A stretch of 34,569 nt of DNA from JB111 sp052093225 (GTDB lineage Bacteria; Actinomycetota; Actinomycetes; Actinomycetales; Actinomycetaceae), in the NCBI GenBank assembly GCA_052093225.1, contig JBQDDG010000035.1, forward strand, positions 1 through 34,569. Direction: 5' to 3'. The notes under the pieces were generated by a model. The model was not told the DNA's origin, made no database searches, and saw only the letters and a list, made by a program, of their open reading frames with translations. Positions 1 through 7,548 of the stretch are shown one piece after another (position 1 is the stretch's first letter; each line of letters begins with the position of its first letter). Made by a program: the position numbers and the translations under genes.

Positions 1-227
1 GAACGTTCGGTGACCTGTACCCATCGGCCCGAACCGGCCGCCAGCGCCGACCCGGTCTGCGCCGCGATCGCACCGCCCCGAACTGCCCTGGACCGCCCAA
101 GTGGCGGTAGCTCCTTCGACGGCACGTCGTCGAGGCCGTGCGTGCGGAGGAAGACCTCGACCGCCGTCGAGCTCCGGAAGAGGGCGAGGCCGTCGCCGTC
201 GCTGACGAGCTCGATGTCGTCGCTCAT
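1..227 (-). CDS. Conserved hypothetical protein, 5' part only (runs off the left edge)
   Basis: The minus strand reads ATG AGC GAC GAC ATC GAG from 227 and stays open to base 1, giving about 75 residues that begin MSDDIELVSDGDGLALF. This is seen directly; no stop is reached. The segment continues with a region rich in Ala and Gly around residues 50-70. I recall actinobacterial hypothetical proteins that open with a similar 'DGDGLA' segment, but I cannot assign a function. It is divergent from the next gene, with about 150 bases between the starts, and the upstream sequence has only a weak purine stretch as a ribosome binding site. The plus-strand frames over it look like shadows because their residue composition is Arg/Ser/Pro-rich. 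Confidence 0.6.
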   Translation of the reverse strand, partial: MSDDIELVSDGDGLALFRSSTAVEVFLRTHGLDDVPSKELPPLGRSRAVRGGAIAAQTGSALAAGSGRWVQVTER

Positions 228-380
228 GAAGGTATCCCGCCGCCCTGTCCGTGGTCCCGACGACCATCCAGGATGTGTCCGACCACGTTATCCAGGAACC
301 CCGACCTGCGGACCCGTATGCGGTGCGCAGACGCGGATCGGCGGCGATCAGTGTCAGTGGTCCCGCCTACCGTCGGCCCC

Positions 381-1340
381 ATGAGCCACATGGAATCGGG
401 GGTGCCGCTGTGCCGCGAGTGCGGCGCGCGAGGCGAGGTTCGTCGGGTGCTGTGGGGTTTGCCCGCCTTCGACGGACCTCGCGATCCGTACGTCGAGATC
501 GGCGGGTGCGTGAGCGGCCCGGCGGGCCACGCCCCGTTCATGTGCCGTCATTGCGGGCACGAGCTCTGGGCCAGCGGACGCCGGGCCACGGAGCCGGTGC
601 TGGTCCATCTCCCGCACGCGTCACGCGAGATCCCCCAGGACGTGCGAGTGGGGATCCTGCTCGACGACGCCGATCTCGAGCGTGAGCTCGACGTCATGAC
701 GGACTCCTGCACCGACCACCTGCTGCACGCCGCGATGGCCGGGGCCGGCGACTTCGCGCGCGACGCGTTCACGGCCGTGGCGGCGCCGGTGTCGAGGCTC
801 GTGGTCGACGTCGAGCGATTCACGGACGAACGCGAGCCGATGAACGAGGTGGGGATGGGAGCCGTCTACACCCGCACCCACGACGGGCGGCCGCTCCGGG
901 ATCAGCCGGACAACTCGCTCGTCGACCGGTACCTCACCCCGCACGCGGCCGAGATGAGCGAGATCGTCTCCGACATGCTCAGGGCAGCCCGGACGGCCCT
1001 GATCATCGACCTGCACTCATACCCGTCCGAGCGGCAGCCGTACGAGCTGGCGCCTGCCGACGGCCGACGCCCCGAGATCTGCCTCGGCGTCGACGAGTTC
1101 CACACGCCTCCGGACCTGGTTGAGCGGGCGCGGCAGGCGTTCGAGGGCTTCGACGTCGCGATCAACACGCCCTTCGTCGGCGCATACGTCCCCGTCGACC
1201 GCTACCGCACCGACGAGCGCGTGCGGTCGATCATGATCGAGATCCGCCGCGACACCTACATGGACGAGTCGGCCGTGCGACTCCACGAGGGAGCCGACCG
1301 CGTCATCACCGCGCTGGGCAGGCTGCTCAGACTTTTCTGA
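381..1340 (+). CDS. Zinc-ribbon / N-formylglutamate amidohydrolase-like protein
   Basis: 319 residues from ATG 381; ATG 390 is an equally possible start because neither has a clear ribosome binding site. Residues 1-60 carry two Cys-x2-Cys knuckles (C11/C14 and C55/C58), which suggests a zinc ribbon. From about residue 72 the protein resembles the N-formylglutamate amidohydrolase family (cleavage of N-formyl-amino acids, classically in histidine degradation): a HLPHASREIP segment, a VSRLVVDVERF segment and IIDLHSYPSE, which contain the likely metal-binding His/Glu/Asp residues. No hut genes are nearby, so a histidine role is not supported by context, and the substrate is unknown. The gene ends 3 bases before the convergent ankyrin gene. 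An in-frame extension to 138 exists, but it overlaps the divergent gene and reads as low-complexity Arg/Pro sequence, so I reject it. Confidence 0.8.
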   Translation: MSHMESGVPLCRECGARGEVRRVLWGLPAFDGPRDPYVEIGGCVSGPAGHAPFMCRHCGHELWASGRRATEPVLVHLPHASREIPQDVRVGILLDDADLERELDVMTDSCTDHLLHAAMAGAGDFARDAFTAVAAPVSRLVVDVERFTDEREPMNEVGMGAVYTRTHDGRPLRDQPDNSLVDRYLTPHAAEMSEIVSDMLRAARTALIIDLHSYPSERQPYELAPADGRRPEICLGVDEFHTPPDLVERARQAFEGFDVAINTPFVGAYVPVDRYRTDERVRSIMIEIRRDTYMDESAVRLHEGADRVITALGRLLRLF

Positions 1341-1343
1341 TCG

Positions 1344-2015
1344 CTACACGAAGCCTTCCTCCACGAGGACGCCCCCGGACTCGGTGATGACGTGCGCCTG
1401 CCCGGAACCGCCGACGACGCGGCTCCAGCTCTCGACCAGCAGCCTGCCCTTGAACACCGAGAGGGCGAATCCGCCGTACATGCCCGGGTATGCGAACCAG
1501 AGCGGCTCGAGCCCCTCGAGCACGACGATCTCGGTGGGCACCGGGCGGAAGCGGACCGGCCCGAGCTGGCGCGTGCGTTCGGCGATCAGGTCGGCCAGGT
1601 GACGGTCCCACGCGCCGTACCTCCGACGATCGTGGTCGCTGACGGCGGCGGCCCCGAGCACCGGGAGCAGGTGGCGGTGCCCGCGCTCCTCCGCGATGTC
1701 CACCGGGCGCTTCCCGGAGGAGTCGCGCAGTGAGCGCCAGGCGCCCAGCTCGATGAGTCTCTCGGCGACCTCCGTCTCTGCCCCGTGCCAGGCCACCTGG
1801 TGGATCGGCGTGTACCAGCTCGTCCCGCCGACGCGCCACGTGTTCGGACCGAGGCTGCCCGACCGGTCGAGGAGCTGGAACACCGAGTCCCAGATCCCCT
1901 CGCGTGCTGCATCTGCGAGACGGTTCACGTCGTCGACGTAGGAGGACGTGAGGACTTGAGAGTCGACCACCCCTGGCCAGGTGCCTGCGCGATGACTTTC
2001 GGCGGTGGGTGGCAT
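1344..2015 (-). CDS. Ankyrin-repeat protein
   Basis: 223 residues. The central part (about residues 65-120) has two ankyrin-like units: a T-P-I-H-Q-V-A-W-H-G core followed by E-V-A-E-R-L-I-E-L-G, and a second D-S-S-G-K-R-P-V-D-I-A-E-E-R-G-H unit. The C-terminal half (about 130-223) is a separate domain that I do not recognise, with a beta-rich look. Ankyrin units mediate protein-protein contacts; the partner is unknown. No signal peptide or membrane segment is visible, so it is probably cytoplasmic. A -10-like hexamer TAGCAT (2022-2027) lies only 6 bases before the ATG, so the message could be leaderless. The first 12-16 residues are poorly supported and a later start is possible. It is convergent with the amidohydrolase-like gene. 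Confidence 0.75.
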   Translation of the reverse strand: MPPTAESHRAGTWPGVVDSQVLTSSYVDDVNRLADAAREGIWDSVFQLLDRSGSLGPNTWRVGGTSWYTPIHQVAWHGAETEVAERLIELGAWRSLRDSSGKRPVDIAEERGHRHLLPVLGAAAVSDHDRRRYGAWDRHLADLIAERTRQLGPVRFRPVPTEIVVLEGLEPLWFAYPGMYGGFALSVFKGRLLVESWSRVVGGSGQAHVITESGGVLVEEGFV

Positions 2016-2087
2016 GCGCCGATGCTAGACAACGCGCGTGTGTCCTGCGGCTGTCCGCCATACAACGGTTGAACCGACTGCCGCGCC

Positions 2088-3731
2088 TCATGCCGGGGCG
2101 AGGACGCCGAGCGTGAGGCTCGGCCAGTCGGCGGTGTCCCGCAGCAGCTGGCGGTCGTGCGAGGACAGCACGACCGCCGCCTGGGTCGCCCCGAGGGCCT
2201 CGGTCAGCTCGTCCACCAGCGCGATCGACAGGTGGTTGGTCGGCTCGTCCAGGAGCAGCACGTGCGGGCGCGAGGCGAGCACGAGCGCCAGCTCGAGCCT
2301 GCGGTGCTGCCCCATGGACAGTTCGCCCACCCGTTTGGCGGACTCGCGGGCCCGCAGCAGCCCGAGCTGGGAGAGCCCGACCGCCGCCGACTCGCGCAGT
2401 CGCCCCGCGGCCACCAGCTCGCCCACGTGGTCGGAGTAGACCTCGCTCGCCCGCCGCTCTACCGGCAGCTGGGCCTCCTGGCGCAGGAACCCCACGCGCG
2501 TGCCCTTCGCACCCCGCACCACGCCGGTGTCCGGCGCGAGCTCGCCGGCCGCGACGCTCAGCAGCGTGGACTTGCCCGCCCCGTTCGGCCCGGTCACCAC
2601 GAGGCGACCGCGGTGGGAGAGGGCGAAGGACGTCGGGGCCTCCAGGCGCCCGGCGACGCTGACCTCCTCGACCGCGAGCAGCGCCGCGCCGGAGCGCGTC
2701 GGCAGCTCGGGGAACCGGAGGGCCTGCGGCGGCTCGGGCACGGTGATCGCGTGCGCGTCGAGCGCGTCCTGACGCCGGCGCACGCTCTGCACGAGACCAC
2801 CCGCCCGCGTGGCCCGGGCGTGCTTGCCGGTGCCCTTGGGCGGCCGCCAGCCCCACTGCAGCCGGTTCTGCGCGGAGCTGAGGTCGTCCTTCAGCCGAGC
2901 CGTCTCGGTCCGTTGGCGGTCGTAGTCCTGCTCCCACTGGACCTGCTCGGCCCGGCGGCCCTCCCGGTATCCGGTGTAGCCGTTGCCGTAGATGCGCGGG
3001 CGGCCGTCCGGCGTCGGGTCGAGGTCGAGGATCGACTCGGCGACGTCCGCCAGCAGGGCGCGGTCGTGGCTGACCACCACCACGCCGCCCGCGCGTGACT
3101 TGAGCTGCGACGTGAGGAAGTCCAGCCCGCTGCGGTCGAGGTGGTTGGTGGGCTCGTCGAGCAGGAGGAAGTCGTCGTCGGCGCCGAGCAGGCACGCGAG
3201 ACGCACGCGGTAGCGCTGCCCCACGGACAGGCCGGCCAGCGGGCGGTCCATGTCGGTCTCCGCGTCGAGCGACTCGAGCGCGATCTGCACGCGCCGCTCG
3301 GCGTCCCACGCGTCGAGGGTCTCAGCGAGCTCGAGCGCGGCGGCGTAGGCGTCTTCCGCCCCGGGCTCCTCCGCGGCGAGAGAGGTCGTGGCCTCATCGA
3401 GGGCCGCCAGTGCCGCGAGCGGGGCGGCGATCGCCTCGGCGACCGCCTGCCCGACGGTCCGGTCGTCGGTGGCGTCCATCTCCTGCTCGGCGACGCCGAT
3501 CGTGCCGATCCGCCGCGCGTCGCCCTCATCCGGTGGCAGGGCACCGGTGAGGACGTGCAGGAGGGTGGACTTCCCGCGTCCGTTCTCGCCCACGATCGCG
3601 AGGCGGGAGGCGGGGGAGACCGTGAGGTCGACGTCGGTGAGGACGGGTGTGGCTCCGCGCGTCACCGAGACGCCGGAGAGGATGAGCTGGGCGCGCTGGC
3701 GCGCCGGTATCGGGTGTGTGGGGGTGAGCAT
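2088..3731 (-). CDS. ABC-F family ATPase, probable ribosome-protection type
   Basis: 547 residues with two complete ABC cassettes and no membrane segments, which defines the ABC-F class. Cassette 1 has Walker A GENGRGKS (48-55), signature LSVGQ (168-172) and Walker B running into LLLDEPTNHLD (189-199). Cassette 2 has GPNGAGKS (381-388), LSMGQ (471-475) and LLLDEPTNHLS. The linker (about 260-335) is charged and helical, and contains a W-G-W-R-P-P-K-G turn. Members of this class bind the ribosomal E site; many actinobacterial ones displace macrolides, lincosamides or related drugs. Which drug, if any, is not visible here. The start ATG has an AAGGA ribosome binding site 5 bases upstream. The 170 bases upstream hold a leader ORF and hairpins, which points to drug-inducible attenuation (inference). 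Confidence 0.88.
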   Translation of the reverse strand: MLTPTHPIPARQRAQLILSGVSVTRGATPVLTDVDLTVSPASRLAIVGENGRGKSTLLHVLTGALPPDEGDARRIGTIGVAEQEMDATDDRTVGQAVAEAIAAPLAALAALDEATTSLAAEEPGAEDAYAAALELAETLDAWDAERRVQIALESLDAETDMDRPLAGLSVGQRYRVRLACLLGADDDFLLLDEPTNHLDRSGLDFLTSQLKSRAGGVVVVSHDRALLADVAESILDLDPTPDGRPRIYGNGYTGYREGRRAEQVQWEQDYDRQRTETARLKDDLSSAQNRLQWGWRPPKGTGKHARATRAGGLVQSVRRRQDALDAHAITVPEPPQALRFPELPTRSGAALLAVEEVSVAGRLEAPTSFALSHRGRLVVTGPNGAGKSTLLSVAAGELAPDTGVVRGAKGTRVGFLRQEAQLPVERRASEVYSDHVGELVAAGRLRESAAVGLSQLGLLRARESAKRVGELSMGQHRRLELALVLASRPHVLLLDEPTNHLSIALVDELTEALGATQAAVVLSSHDRQLLRDTADWPSLTLGVLAPA

Positions 3732-3791
3732 TCGAGTCCTTCTGGACGGCGCACGTGAACCCGTGGGGCGTGAGGGTGCGCGGCTGACGGT

Positions 3792-3806
3792 GACCCCGCT
3801 GGGGTC
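3792..3806 (-). promoter_or_regulatory. Hairpin in the ABC-F leader (attenuator candidate)
   Basis: A perfect 6-bp inverted repeat (GACCCC / GGGGTC, 3-base loop) lies between the leader ORF stop and the ABC-F start. A second weak hairpin (GTCC-AGAA-GGAC, 3736-3747) overlaps the ABC-F ribosome binding site, and CCTCG/CGAGG pairing occurs at 3826-3846. No long U-run follows, so the control could be translational rather than by termination. The function is inferred from position only. Confidence 0.4.
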
Positions 3807-3870
3807 GGGTCGAGCGGCCGCCGCTGCCTCGGAGAATCTCGACGAGGGCGGTGGGCCTGGCTCGGCGCCG

Positions 3871-3900
3871 TCAGATGAAGTACGGGAAGAACACTCGCAT
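3871..3900 (-). CDS. Leader peptide upstream of the ABC-F gene (uORF, MRVFFPYFI)
   Basis: ATG at 3900 is followed by eight sense codons and a TGA, encoding MRVFFPYFI. It lies 139 bases upstream of the ABC-F start in the same direction. Four of the nine residues are aromatic and one is Pro, and the peptide is strongly hydrophobic. A -10-like TAGGGT (3936-3941) sits about 36 bases upstream with no clear -35, which would fit an activator-dependent promoter. No close ribosome binding site is seen (GGAG lies 13 bases away). Short leader ORFs whose stalling opens a downstream resistance gene are well known for erm and ABC-F genes; applying that here is inference. It is too short to prove coding by statistics. 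Confidence 0.5.
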   Translation of the reverse strand: MRVFFPYFI

Positions 3901-3935
3901 GGCGCCAGGGTATCTCCGGGTCAGGCCGCGGGTCG

Positions 3936-3941
3936 ACCCTA
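3936..3941 (-). promoter_or_regulatory. -10-like element for the ABC-F leader transcript
   Basis: TAGGGT on the minus strand, preceded by a short A/T-richer stretch in otherwise very GC-rich DNA. The region expected for -35 has no TTGACA-like sequence. The placement would start the transcript about 29 bases before the leader ORF. Confidence 0.25.
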
Positions 3942-4023
3942 TTGATCGGTGCAGGGGCGGTGGTGGCGATCAGCGAGGCGGGCGCCAACACCGCGAAGGT
4001 GCCCAGCCCGATGTGGTGCGGTC

Positions 4024-4362
4024 TCAGGCGTCGTTGATGATCGTCACGGTGCCCCGGATCTGTCGAAGCACGGCCGGGCCCACGTTGCCGACCTGTGCGC
4101 TCACCCGCGTCGTGGCAACGGACCGGATGTGCTGGCACTGCGCGGCGGAGACGCTGCTGAGCCCGTTGTGGTCATCAGGTTCGATGACGATCTGGGAGCC
4201 GCTGTCGCGGATCGTGCGGGTGAGGGGAACGACCTGGATGACCTTCGGTCCGCCACGGAGGATCTGCTCGGCGGTGAGGACGACGGCGGGCCTGATCAGT
4301 CCCGCCTCGGCGCCTGCGGGTGCGCCGAGGCCGAGTTCGACGACGTCACCCGGCGTCAGCAT
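4024..4362 (-). CDS. PemK/MazF-type toxin (endoribonuclease family)
   Basis: 112 residues, the usual length for MazF/PemK toxins. Features of the family fold that can be seen are the N-terminal M-L-T-P-G-D-V-V-E segment, the L-I-R-P-A-V-V-L-T strand around residues 22-30, a V-I-Q-V-V-P-L-T-R strand (41-49), and a C-terminal V-R-Q-I-R-G-like helix. Family members cleave mRNA or tRNA in the cytoplasm when the antitoxin is lost. The start overlaps the upstream antitoxin gene by 17 bases, so translation is probably coupled. Catalytic residues cannot be assigned with certainty from sequence alone. The neighbouring gene makes a solo housekeeping role unlikely. Confidence 0.85.
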   Translation of the reverse strand: MLTPGDVVELGLGAPAGAEAGLIRPAVVLTAEQILRGGPKVIQVVPLTRTIRDSGSQIVIEPDDHNGLSSVSAAQCQHIRSVATTRVSAQVGNVGPAVLRQIRGTVTIINDA

Positions 4363-4543
4363 TGAGCCAGGCGAGCTCGTCGTCGCCCAGCGGGGCAGAG
4401 AGGTCGCGTCCGATGGCTTCCTGCTCCAGCAGCCGCACGGCGCGGGAGACGGTGTCGGTCAGGTTCTCACCACGCCTGGCCGCCAGGTCCTTGAGAGCGT
4501 CGCGCGCGGCGCGACTGACGCGGATCGTCGTCGTTTCGCTCAT
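4346..4543 (-). CDS. Ribbon-helix-helix antitoxin of the PemK/MazF pair
   Basis: 65 residues. The N-terminus T-T-I-R-V-S-R-A-A-R-D-A-L-K-D-L-A is a typical ribbon-helix-helix DNA-binding start (beta strand at residues 4-8, then helices to about 45). The acidic and hydrophobic tail (L-G-D-D-E-L-A-W-L-N-A) would be the toxin-binding part. Family knowledge predicts autorepression of the operon together with the toxin. The AT-rich 60 bases upstream of 4543 would hold the promoter. It overlaps the toxin gene by 17 bases in another frame. Confidence 0.85.
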   Translation of the reverse strand: MSETTTIRVSRAARDALKDLAARRGENLTDTVSRAVRLLEQEAIGRDLSAPLGDDELAWLNADAG

Positions 4544-4627
4544 TCTTCAAAAGTAGGCTGTGTAGACGATCTGGTCTATACGTTAGCTGTCGCCCGACGC
4601 GCCCCACAGCATGAGCAGGTGGATGAG

Positions 4628-5299
4628 TCAGAACGGTCTCAACGACCAGAGGTCGGCAACTTGCTGGAGATCTGGATCGTCGAGGTCGATCGACTTCTGG
4701 TCGACAAGTTCGAGCTCGGTCTCCTCGAATATCGCCCAGCACTCCCAGTCCGAGCTGACCCGGCTCATGTAGCGGATGCCCGAGTAAGTCGGAGTCCCGT
4801 CGGGCTCGGTGGCCGTATAGGCGTACTCCGAGATGAGTCGGCTGAGCCTGCGGTCCTGATTCGTCACGCTCGACAGATCCAGGGGTCGGTCGTAGCCGAG
4901 CGCGATGAGCTCTCGTGCGAGCACCTCGCCGAGGAACTCGTGGGTCGCCGGGTCCTCGACATCGAGGAACGGAAGTGGGTCGATCGGCCGTAACGACACC
5001 AGCACCCGCTGCAGGCGCCAGTCCTGCGGAACCCCGCCGACGACCATGAATCCCGGCTCCTCGTCCCTGAGTAGCTCACGCATCCTCGGAGTGGGACGGA
5101 ATCGTGCGAGCGTCTCGCCGAAGCATGCCTGCGCCGTCGTGGCGGTATACAGCACGCCACCTCCGGGAACGTCGAACCGATTGCCGGATTTCTGCATCGC
5201 TGCGTCGAGCGGCGTGATCCGCGAGAAGCGCAGCGGACTTCCCGATCGTGCGACTCGTATGAGCTCAGCCGGCGGCAGCGCCGTCGCGGGTGCCGCCAC
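4628..5299 (-). CDS. RES-domain toxin (RES-Xre type, NAD-degrading family)
   Basis: 223 residues from GTG 5299, which lies 5 bases after the antitoxin stop with GGAG 10 bases upstream. The longer ORF start at 5419 lies wholly inside the antitoxin gene and is rejected. The RES signature residues are present: an Arg in G-N-R-F-D (about R41), the Glu in C-F-G-E-T-L-A-R (about E62) and Ser in Y-S-G-I-R-Y-M-S-R (about 172-180), followed by the W-x-C-W-A-I-F strand. Characterised RES toxins such as MbcT degrade NAD+ by phosphorolysis or hydrolysis. The gene is partnered by the upstream Xre/DUF2384 antitoxin. It ends 84 bases before the second toxin-antitoxin pair. Confidence 0.88.
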   Translation of the reverse strand: MAAPATALPPAELIRVARSGSPLRFSRITPLDAAMQKSGNRFDVPGGGVLYTATTAQACFGETLARFRPTPRMRELLRDEEPGFMVVGGVPQDWRLQRVLVSLRPIDPLPFLDVEDPATHEFLGEVLARELIALGYDRPLDLSSVTNQDRRLSRLISEYAYTATEPDGTPTYSGIRYMSRVSSDWECWAIFEETELELVDQKSIDLDDPDLQQVADLWSLRPF

Positions 5300-5304
5300 C
5301 GCGG

Positions 5305-5685
5305 TCAGGCTCCGGCGAGAAACGCGCGTGCGGCTGCAAGCGCTTCGCGATGGAGCCCGTCCTGGAGCGCCTCTGCCGGTGAGACATCGTCCAGCTGCGG
5401 ATTGCTCCCGAGGAACCATGCCCTGATCGTCGAGTCGGCGTCGACCGACTCCAGCATCGTGAAGATCTGGAACGCGACTCGAAGCGGACGTAGGGCCTCC
5501 TCGCCTGCATCCGTTCCGTTTCGCCAGCGCGAGATGGTCGATGGGTCACGGTCGGCGATGAAGGCGACCACCTTCGTGCCCAGCTTGGAGTTCAGAGCCT
5601 CGAGGAGGTCGGTCTGGCTCAATCGGACGGAGTTGCGATGCGCGGTTCGCCGAGCTTGGTCGAACGACGAGGTAGCGGCAGACAT
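5305..5685 (-). CDS. Xre/MbcA/ParS-type antitoxin (DUF2384)
   Basis: 126 residues, ATG with AGGGAG 6 bases upstream. The N-terminal half carries a helix-turn-helix (T-D-L-L-E-A-L-N-S-K-L-G ... D-P-S-T-I-S-R-W-R-N-G, about 24-57). The C-terminal half (about 70-126, with I-R-A-W-F-L-G-S-N-P-Q-L and S-P-A-E-A-L-Q-D-G) is the MbcA/ParS toxin-binding domain. Family knowledge: it neutralises the RES enzyme by covering its active site and represses the operon. A 20-base segment of this gene (5644-5663) is repeated upstream at 5837-5856. Confidence 0.88.
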   Translation of the reverse strand: MSAATSSFDQARRTAHRNSVRLSQTDLLEALNSKLGTKVVAFIADRDPSTISRWRNGTDAGEEALRPLRVAFQIFTMLESVDADSTIRAWFLGSNPQLDDVSPAEALQDGLHREALAAARAFLAGA

Positions 5686-5856
5686 CGAGGTCTCCCTTCA
5701 GGTCGCCGATGTGCAACCGTACCAACAATCACCTTGCGGAACCAGTGCATGCGCCGTGCGTAAGGCATGCGCGTGTGGGTGCATTGGTCGGCCGGACGAG
5801 GTGCCAGGGCCCGGGCCTCGGGTGACGAGTCGATGTGGTTCGCCGAGCTTGGTCGA
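5644..5856. repeat. Pair of 20-bp direct repeats bracketing the antitoxin 5' end
   Basis: The same 20 bases (ggttcgccgagcttggtcga) occur at 5644-5663, inside the Xre antitoxin, and at 5837-5856, between the antitoxin and tRNA-Met. This is seen directly. It may be a small partial duplication or a scar of the insertion that brought the toxin-antitoxin pair next to the tRNA. Confidence 0.7.
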
Positions 5857-5902
5857 CGGCGTGGCCGTGGCTGCACGCGTGGCTACAGCGCCGATAGCAG
5901 GC

Positions 5903-5979
5903 TGGTGCCCCCGGCGGGACTTGAACCCGCGACCGACGAATTATGAGTTCGCTGCTCTGACCGGCTGAGCTACAGGGGC
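5903..5979 (-). tRNA. tRNA-Met (CAT), elongator type
   Basis: The minus strand folds as a complete cloverleaf. The 7-bp acceptor stem is GCCCCTG/CGGGGGC, with one T-G pair. The D arm is GCTC...GAGC, the anticodon loop is CTCATAA, the T arm contains GGTTCAAGTCC, and CCA is encoded at the 3' end (5903-5905). The paired G1-C72 rules out initiator tRNA. A lysidine-modified tRNA-Ile2 also has CAT and cannot be fully excluded without identity-element analysis. Confidence 0.92.
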
Positions 5980-6099
5980 GCGCGGCATCGCGCTCACCCG
6001 CTGGCGCGGGCGCGTCGGCCACGGCGGCCCAGTCTAGATCGCCAGAACACCGACGCCCTGCATAGGGTCGGGTCCTCGCGCCGAACTGGGAGGAATACG

Positions 6100-7548
6100 T
6101 TGTCGTCCAACGAGTGGCAGCCGCCGGATGTCGAGCAGCTGCTCGAGCACGCGCTTCCCGATGCCTCCCCGGAGCAGCGTCGCGCGCTCCTCGCCGGGTA
6201 CCGCGAGGCAGTTGACCCCTGGCGTCGGCCCGAGCCGCAGCTCCGACCGGCCCCGGCGACGGCGCAGGGCTTCCGCATCCGCGTCGATCTCCAGCACACG
6301 AAGCCGCCGGTCTGGCGGCGCATCGAGGTTCCGGGCGACCTCACGCTTCCCCGCCTGCACGACGTGCTCCAGGCGGCGATGGGCTGGACCGACAGCCACC
6401 TGCACCGGTTCCGCACGGGTAACGGACGCAACGCGCCAGAGTTCGTCACCCAGATCGACCTGGACGAAGGCGACGAGGGGATGCTCGAGGACGACGTGCG
6501 GCTCGACCAGATCGTCGCCGCCAAGGGCGACCGGCTCTGGTACGACTACGACTTCGGCGACAGCTGGGACCACGAGCTACGCGTCGAGCAGGTGCTCGAC
6601 GATCCGCCGGCCACGCCCAGATGCGTCGCGGGCAGGCTCGCCTGCCCGCCGGAGGACTGCGGAGGCGTCTGGGGCCATCACGAGCTCGCTGCGTGGGTGC
6701 GCAGCGACTACGACGACGCCCACCGCCCGGAGGTCTTCGCCAGCGCGGCGGAAGGTCGGGCCTGGTTGCCGGACGGTTGGCATCCCGACGCCTTCGACCT
6801 CGAGGCGACCAACGAGCTCGTCGGCGCGGTCACCGCTGAGCTGCCGCCGCTCGCCGAGGAGCTTGCGTGGCTGCTCGACCAATCTCGCAGGCGCGGCTCG
6901 CGCGACCTGCGTGACACACTCGCGCACCCCGCCTCTCAGGGCCCGACCGAGGTCAGCACGGAGGAGGCGGCCCGGCTCACCGAGCCGCTCCGCATCCTGC
7001 TCGAAGTCATCGGGGACGGGGTGGCGCTGACCGGCGCCGGGTACCTCAAGCCGTCCGACGTCGAACAGATCGCCCGGCGCACCGGCATCACCGAGTGGTG
7101 GATCGGGAAGGTCAATCGCGAGGACCTCACGTGGCCGGTCGCGGAACTGCGTGCGCTCGCCCGAACCCTGGGGATCGCCACGGTGCGCAAGGGACGCATC
7201 GCACCGACGCGAGCGGTCGCGCGCAACGCGGACGACCCGCAGGCCCTGCTGCGCCACGTCGTCGGCCGTCTCCCGCTCGGGAGGTCGGCCGCCGAGCGCG
7301 ACGCCGGTTGGGTGGCACTCGCGGTCGTCGGTAGCGAGACCCGCGCGGAGCTGTGGGGCGAGCGCATCAGCCAGCTCATGTTCGACCTGGGTTGGCGCGA
7401 TGGCACCGACATCTACCGGGAGCCTCCGCCTGAGAGCCCCACCCTCGACGTCCTCAGACTCCTCGCGGGATCAATGCGCACGGGCCGCCTCCCGAAGGGC
7501 GTCGACGCCACGGTCGCAGCAGCCGCGCGCGCCGCAGTCAGAGTGTGA
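6100..7548 (+). CDS. Plasmid pRiA4b ORF-3-like protein (IS1096 TnpR-like family)
   Basis: 482 residues from TTG 6100, chosen because GGGAGGA stands 6 bases upstream. Residues about 55-200 match the pRiA4b ORF-3 domain: F-R-I-R-V-D-L ... P-P-V-W-R-R-I-E-V-P-G-D-L-T-L, then L-H-x-V-L-Q-A-A-M-G-W, H-L-H-R-F, W-Y-D-Y-D-F-G-D-S-W-D-H and the Cys-containing C-V-A-G-x-x-A-C-P-P-E-D-C-G-G segment. The family is found on plasmids, as an IS1096 passenger and as chromosomal orphans; its biochemical role is unknown. The C-terminal 230 residues look like a winged-helix or helical extension. No transposase or terminal inverted repeats are visible around it. Confidence 0.8.
   Translation: MSSNEWQPPDVEQLLEHALPDASPEQRRALLAGYREAVDPWRRPEPQLRPAPATAQGFRIRVDLQHTKPPVWRRIEVPGDLTLPRLHDVLQAAMGWTDSHLHRFRTGNGRNAPEFVTQIDLDEGDEGMLEDDVRLDQIVAAKGDRLWYDYDFGDSWDHELRVEQVLDDPPATPRCVAGRLACPPEDCGGVWGHHELAAWVRSDYDDAHRPEVFASAAEGRAWLPDGWHPDAFDLEATNELVGAVTAELPPLAEELAWLLDQSRRRGSRDLRDTLAHPASQGPTEVSTEEAARLTEPLRILLEVIGDGVALTGAGYLKPSDVEQIARRTGITEWWIGKVNREDLTWPVAELRALARTLGIATVRKGRIAPTRAVARNADDPQALLRHVVGRLPLGRSAAERDAGWVALAVVGSETRAELWGERISQLMFDLGWRDGTDIYREPPPESPTLDVLRLLAGSMRTGRLPKGVDATVAAAARAAVRV

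Noticed and set aside
3662..4138. 158-codon frame on the minus strand upstream of the ABC-F gene
   Set aside because: It has a short hydrophobic part but overlaps the toxin gene end, the leader and the ABC-F start, and no family is recognised.
4628..5419. 263-residue form of the RES toxin
   Set aside because: The extra N-terminus lies within the antitoxin gene and is basic low-complexity; GTG 5299 has a binding site and fits the operon.
5903..5979. Initiator tRNA-fMet
   Set aside because: The first base pair of the acceptor stem is G-C; initiators have an unpaired position 1-72.
6100..7548. IS1096-type mobile element around the pRiA4b-like gene
   Set aside because: No transposase and no terminal inverted repeats are visible.
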